Below, piece after piece: positions 60,218 to 64,000 of a stretch of DNA of 64,000 nucleotides (positions are counted from its first letter, which is position 1; each line of letters starts with the position of its first letter). The notes beneath the pieces were generated by a model. That model did no database searches and had not been told where the DNA came from. It worked only from the letters and a program-made list of their open reading frames with translations. The stretch lies in NCBI RefSeq assembly GCF_007655135.1, contig NW_022204288.1:1-64000 (forward strand). Reading direction: 5' to 3'. A program made the translations under genes and the position numbers. This DNA is from Punica granatum (lineage: Eukaryota; Streptophyta; Magnoliopsida; Myrtales; Lythraceae).

Positions 60218-60866
60218 CTAGATATACCCGAAATCGGTCTGAACATACCCATTAGGGTAGGACGGGTAGCTCGTACTGAAAATAAGATAGGGTCCGGGTA
60301 TTAAAATAAAAAAATCAGTAAAAATAGGTTATGGTTCTTGCACATAGGGTACCCAGAATCAAAATCAGAATCGGTATCCATACTCGATAATAATTTTTCT
60401 TAGTTATATTCATATATATTTCTCCATTTTACTTTACCCTCTCTCTCTCTCTCTCTCAATGGAAGTCTCGCATTTCTCATTATCGGTAGCTTTGGTTCAA
60501 CGACCTCGGTGAGTCCTCGATAAAGCTTGATCGTATTACGAATGTTTACTTTTGTGGATAGATTGATGAGACATATTACTCTTTGTCGTAGATGTATTGT
60601 GGATTAATTTAAATCTATGTCGACATTCTGTTTTGCGTGATTACAGATTATGGATGAGACATTTTTCATTTTATCTAGCGAGACAAAAAAAATTTACAGA
60701 TTTAAATAGGGTATCCGAAACTTATGCTATAATACATGTTCTAAGTAGGTTCCGGTTCCAAGACTCAATAGGGTAGAGTCCGATTCCAAAATCTTGAAAT
60801 TTATTCCTTACAGAGTATGGTCCGGATATCGTGAAAAAAATAGAGTATCCGGACCCGAACATCCTA

Positions 60867-63800
60867 GCGTTTTCTACGTAGATGCAAGGAGGACTTGGAA
60901 CTTTAGAGCAAAGAAGCACCGTGTGTGAGTGTAAGTATTTTTCTTTTCTTTTTTTCTCTTTTTTTTTTTCCTTTTCCCCATCAGGGCTCTTCGGAGATAA
61001 ATGGAGCGGAAACGGCGAAGTTTTTATAGGTGAAGTTTGACGAGCTCCTAATTCTTTGTAATTATCTTCTTGCAAAATGATATGTAATTAGTGTCATCTC
61101 ATGATTCCTTGGAAGATATTGGAAAAAACTGATTCTTTGGAAGATAATAATTTAAAAATAAAAATTCTCCACTTTGTCGTAATATTTTATTTGTTTTCTT
61201 CACATTTTAGTTTGATTTATACCATATTTGAACTGGAAAATAGAGATGAACTAGTTTATTATCCTGTGCATTGCAATGGTTCATTTTCACATATTCATAT
61301 ATCATTTCTTATTGTAATTATTTATATTTTGAAACACAAATTTTATGATTAAAAATAATGGAGAAATTTTAGTTATTAATTACAATTTTAAATATTATCT
61401 CAACATTTTTCATGAAAAATAAGAATCTGTTAATTATTCTTTGGGCATATGGCAAGTTAATTATTATAACAATATTTTGAAACTATTTATTTCAATTGAT
61501 ATGCATCCTCTTATTTTTGTTTATCAATATAAATTGACATATATTAAGTTTAGTAATAGAATAAAACTTCATTTCTCTCATATTTGAAAACAATATTTAT
61601 GAGATTCTTATTTCAAAAATTTTATTTATGAATTAAGCTTTTAGCGTTATATCATAATATGTTTCATTTATAAAACCATAATGTTTTTTAAAATTATATT
61701 TTTATTTATAATTTTAAAACATTTTTGTATTATTTTTAAAACAATTATCTGAATTTTAGAAAATATATTGGCTTCTTAACACAATAAAATATTTTTAGTA
61801 ATTAATTTCAATTTTCATATGATGATTAAATAAGAAAATTATACTAATTTTGCATGGTTCAATATATATTTTGTAACAAACAATCCTAATTAGTAAGCAT
61901 TATATTATATATTTATTTGAAAGTAAATATATTAAAAAGATTTGTTGTAGATGACATCCTTATAATATATATATACTTTGTTACCAATTTTTTAGAAATG
62001 CAAATTTTGTGACATCCTTGTTCAATTTTTATGTTATAATTTGTTCATAAATAATAATAACAATTTTTATTTTACAATAGAAATTATGTTAACGCACAAT
62101 TAAATAAATGAAATTCACATAATTAAATCAACTCTCTTATTTTTTTTCACTAATGAGAGATCATTTACTAATATAGGAGTCAATTTTAGTTATATGACCA
62201 TAAATTTGTAGAATCAGTGATTCATTTTTTGGGAAATCTTTATGAAAAACTAATTATTTTTATATATATTTTTAAAAGTAAAATGCTTCTTAAGAATCAT
62301 AAAAATATCAAAAAATAATTTAAAATTTTACACAATAATCTTTGAAAAATAACCTTAGATGAAGTTGAACTATTAACTTATTCAGTATTTTTTTATGTTT
62401 CTCTTCCAAATTTGATTTATACATTTTTTCTACTCAATTTCATATATATTAATTCCTTTCAAATGCGAATAGTTTATGTTTTAGTCCTATATATGATCAA
62501 TTAATCGTTTTTCAATTTAAGTAATTATATAATGATATCGAACTAAATATTATATAATTATATATTAATTATTTTAACCCTACTAACTATGATTATATTT
62601 AATGCAAATGGAGTCAATTTTATTATATATGGATATTTCATTTGAGATTAGATTCTTCAATTATCTTACTTCGTAATGATGATGTGTTTAGTGAGGAAGA
62701 ACAAATAAAATGGTTGTTCTGGCAATTACACCAGTGTGTTACAATGGAATTTTATTTTTTCTGAAACTCCGAACATTAATCGGATGTTGATTTGTTTGAA
62801 AGGAAAGATATTTGGAAGGAAATGAAGACGTGGAGGGAGGAAGGGTATTATACTTTCAAATCCTTCCGTTTTGGAATTAAGTTTTGCTTGAATTAAAAAA
62901 AAGGATTATTTTTCTGTTAGTACCCAAATTCTTAGGATATATTTGAGGAAGATAAATTATGTTTATTTCATTCTAATTGTAATTGAGATGTAAGTTGACC
63001 TTGCATCACTCATATACTCTGTCCATGATAATTTACAACTTACAAGCTGCACTCTTTATGAAATTTCTTCCCATCCATTGATCATGGCCAGAGGGTTTTC
63101 TCTTTCAATACTGGTCAATCCGCGCTATTCAAGGTACTCTTTGTTCTTATTACACAATAAAAAATTTTAAAGTAAGAAAATATGAACGTCTATCTTATTT
63201 GAAGTTATTTATGCATCACAATTACATTATTATTTCAATAAAATTATAAAGTGACAAGTCATGAAGATGCACACCACGTGCAATGCACGTGACCTTCTTA
63301 CTAGTATACATACATATGTATGTATGTATGTATGAAAACTACTTATAAAAACAAACTTCTATAACCAAAGTGAATTGATTCAAACAGTTCGATACTTGTT
63401 TTCCTTAAGCAATGTCTCAGATTTCAATTCACGTTGTGAGAATTTTACCCCTTAGTGAGCCGACTTCACTTGACTAAATTAGTTAGAGTCCGTTGGACTT
63501 TCAAATATCAAGGTTTACATGAATAAAAGAAAACTTCCGTAATATATGAAAAATTATTACATAAACTGGAAAATGTAAGAATTAAAACTATTCCTATTAT
63601 AAATAATAAATAAAAATCGAGATTACTTATTAATATTAATGTTCCCCTATACAATATTTTGAATATCTTGATATACATATCCTATACGCACGTAGTCATC
63701 TTATAAATATTGATGATATGCCTCGTTGAGTCACATGGAATATCTTATAAAATTAAGTTGGAAAAAATAATATATTTCTAAATATATAGTACTTATTTAA

Positions 63801-64000
63801 TTATTTCAAATATTAGTTTGCATAATTAAAAGTTTACCTGTTTACGTCTATAAAATAAAAATGTCGCCCCAATATATGTTACCTTTTGAATTATATTGAA
63901 CATATCAATTTACATAATTGAATGTTTGCATTTTTAAGTTGACAAGGTTATCCAAGAATGCATCCCCTGCTATTTTTTATGATCTGGCTGCTTGAGCTGC
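60867..64000. other. Very AT-rich terminal spacer with Helitron-like ends
   Basis: No gene. On the plus strand CACGTGCAATGCACGTG (hairpin, 7-bp stem, 63275-63291) followed by 9 bases and CTAG|T at 63301-63305 has the form of a Helitron 3' terminus. A similar inverted end (ACTAGT...GTGCATTGCA) lies at about 61250-61275. (TATG)n at 63310-63335. Confidence 0.4.

Larger units (their letters stand above)
59545..60866. mobile_element. Non-autonomous hAT-like element hosting a nested element
   Basis: Ends TAGGGGTATCAGTATCACGG on the left and, complemented, TAGGATGTTCGGGTCCGGAT on the right. The flanks GTGTTTTC (59537-59544) and GCGTTTTC (60867-60874) match at 7 of 8, the hAT target size. Interior subterminal DNA is rich in CCGG, CCGAAAT and GGGTCCGG words. 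Its left side is interrupted at 59571 by a second element. Confidence 0.6.

Overview
This is a piece of plant nuclear DNA. It has split genes with GT-AG introns, AT-rich spacers, a plastid-targeted pyrimidine enzyme, an ascorbate-pathway gene, and LTR retrotransposons primed by initiator tRNA-Met. The gene content fits a eudicot, probably a rosid, but the sequence alone does not fix the species.

Layout. 1-7.9 kb is gene-poor DNA with a Tourist-like MITE pair, a tRNA-derived SINE and a non-autonomous hAT-like element. 7.9-10.8 kb holds GDP-L-galactose phosphorylase (VTC2/GGP; 7 coding exons, 437 aa), whose long leader carries the conserved non-AUG uORF that mediates ascorbate feedback. 11.7-13.2 kb holds a broken LYR-motif gene. 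13.8-16.9 kb is aspartate carbamoyltransferase (PYRB; 5 exons, 381 aa), followed by a small LEA-like gene at 17.5-17.9 kb. A solo LTR with perfect target-site duplications lies at 19.0-19.6 kb. 23.1-25.5 kb is a GH17 plus X8 beta-1,3-glucanase gene carrying a frameshift. 28.1-32.0 kb is an EHD1-type dynamin-like ATPase (16 exons, 545 aa, one GC-AG intron).

32.7-50.7 kb is the most unusual part. It is a minus-strand cluster of at least ten related units encoding small proteins I do not recognise. They share a short core of the form N-[EK]-x-x-K-[MW]-x-T-F, then a Gly/Ser-rich linker, then a Trp/Cys/basic C-terminal tail. Some copies look intact (32.7, 34.2, 37.2 and 50.1 kb); others carry stops, frameshifts or only fragments. 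The repeats around them are duplicated with them, and a 1.76-kb solo LTR sits inside one unit.

50.7-55.7 kb is a decayed Copia element: 5' LTR, primer-binding site and gag-pol with many frameshifts. Its 3' end is missing, and its RNase H region runs directly into a miniature LTR element (TRIM-like) with identical repeats. 56.8-57.4 kb is a long-inverted-repeat element. 59.5-60.9 kb is a hAT-like element with a Tourist-like element nested inside it, which itself carries a piece of a calmodulin-like gene. The last 3 kb is AT-rich and ends with Helitron-like termini.

The four well-supported genes act in unrelated pathways (vitamin C synthesis, pyrimidine synthesis, callose/glucan turnover, endocytic membrane remodelling). 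There is no operon-like logic here; the interest lies in regulation (the uORF), gene birth and decay in the cluster, and transposon nesting.
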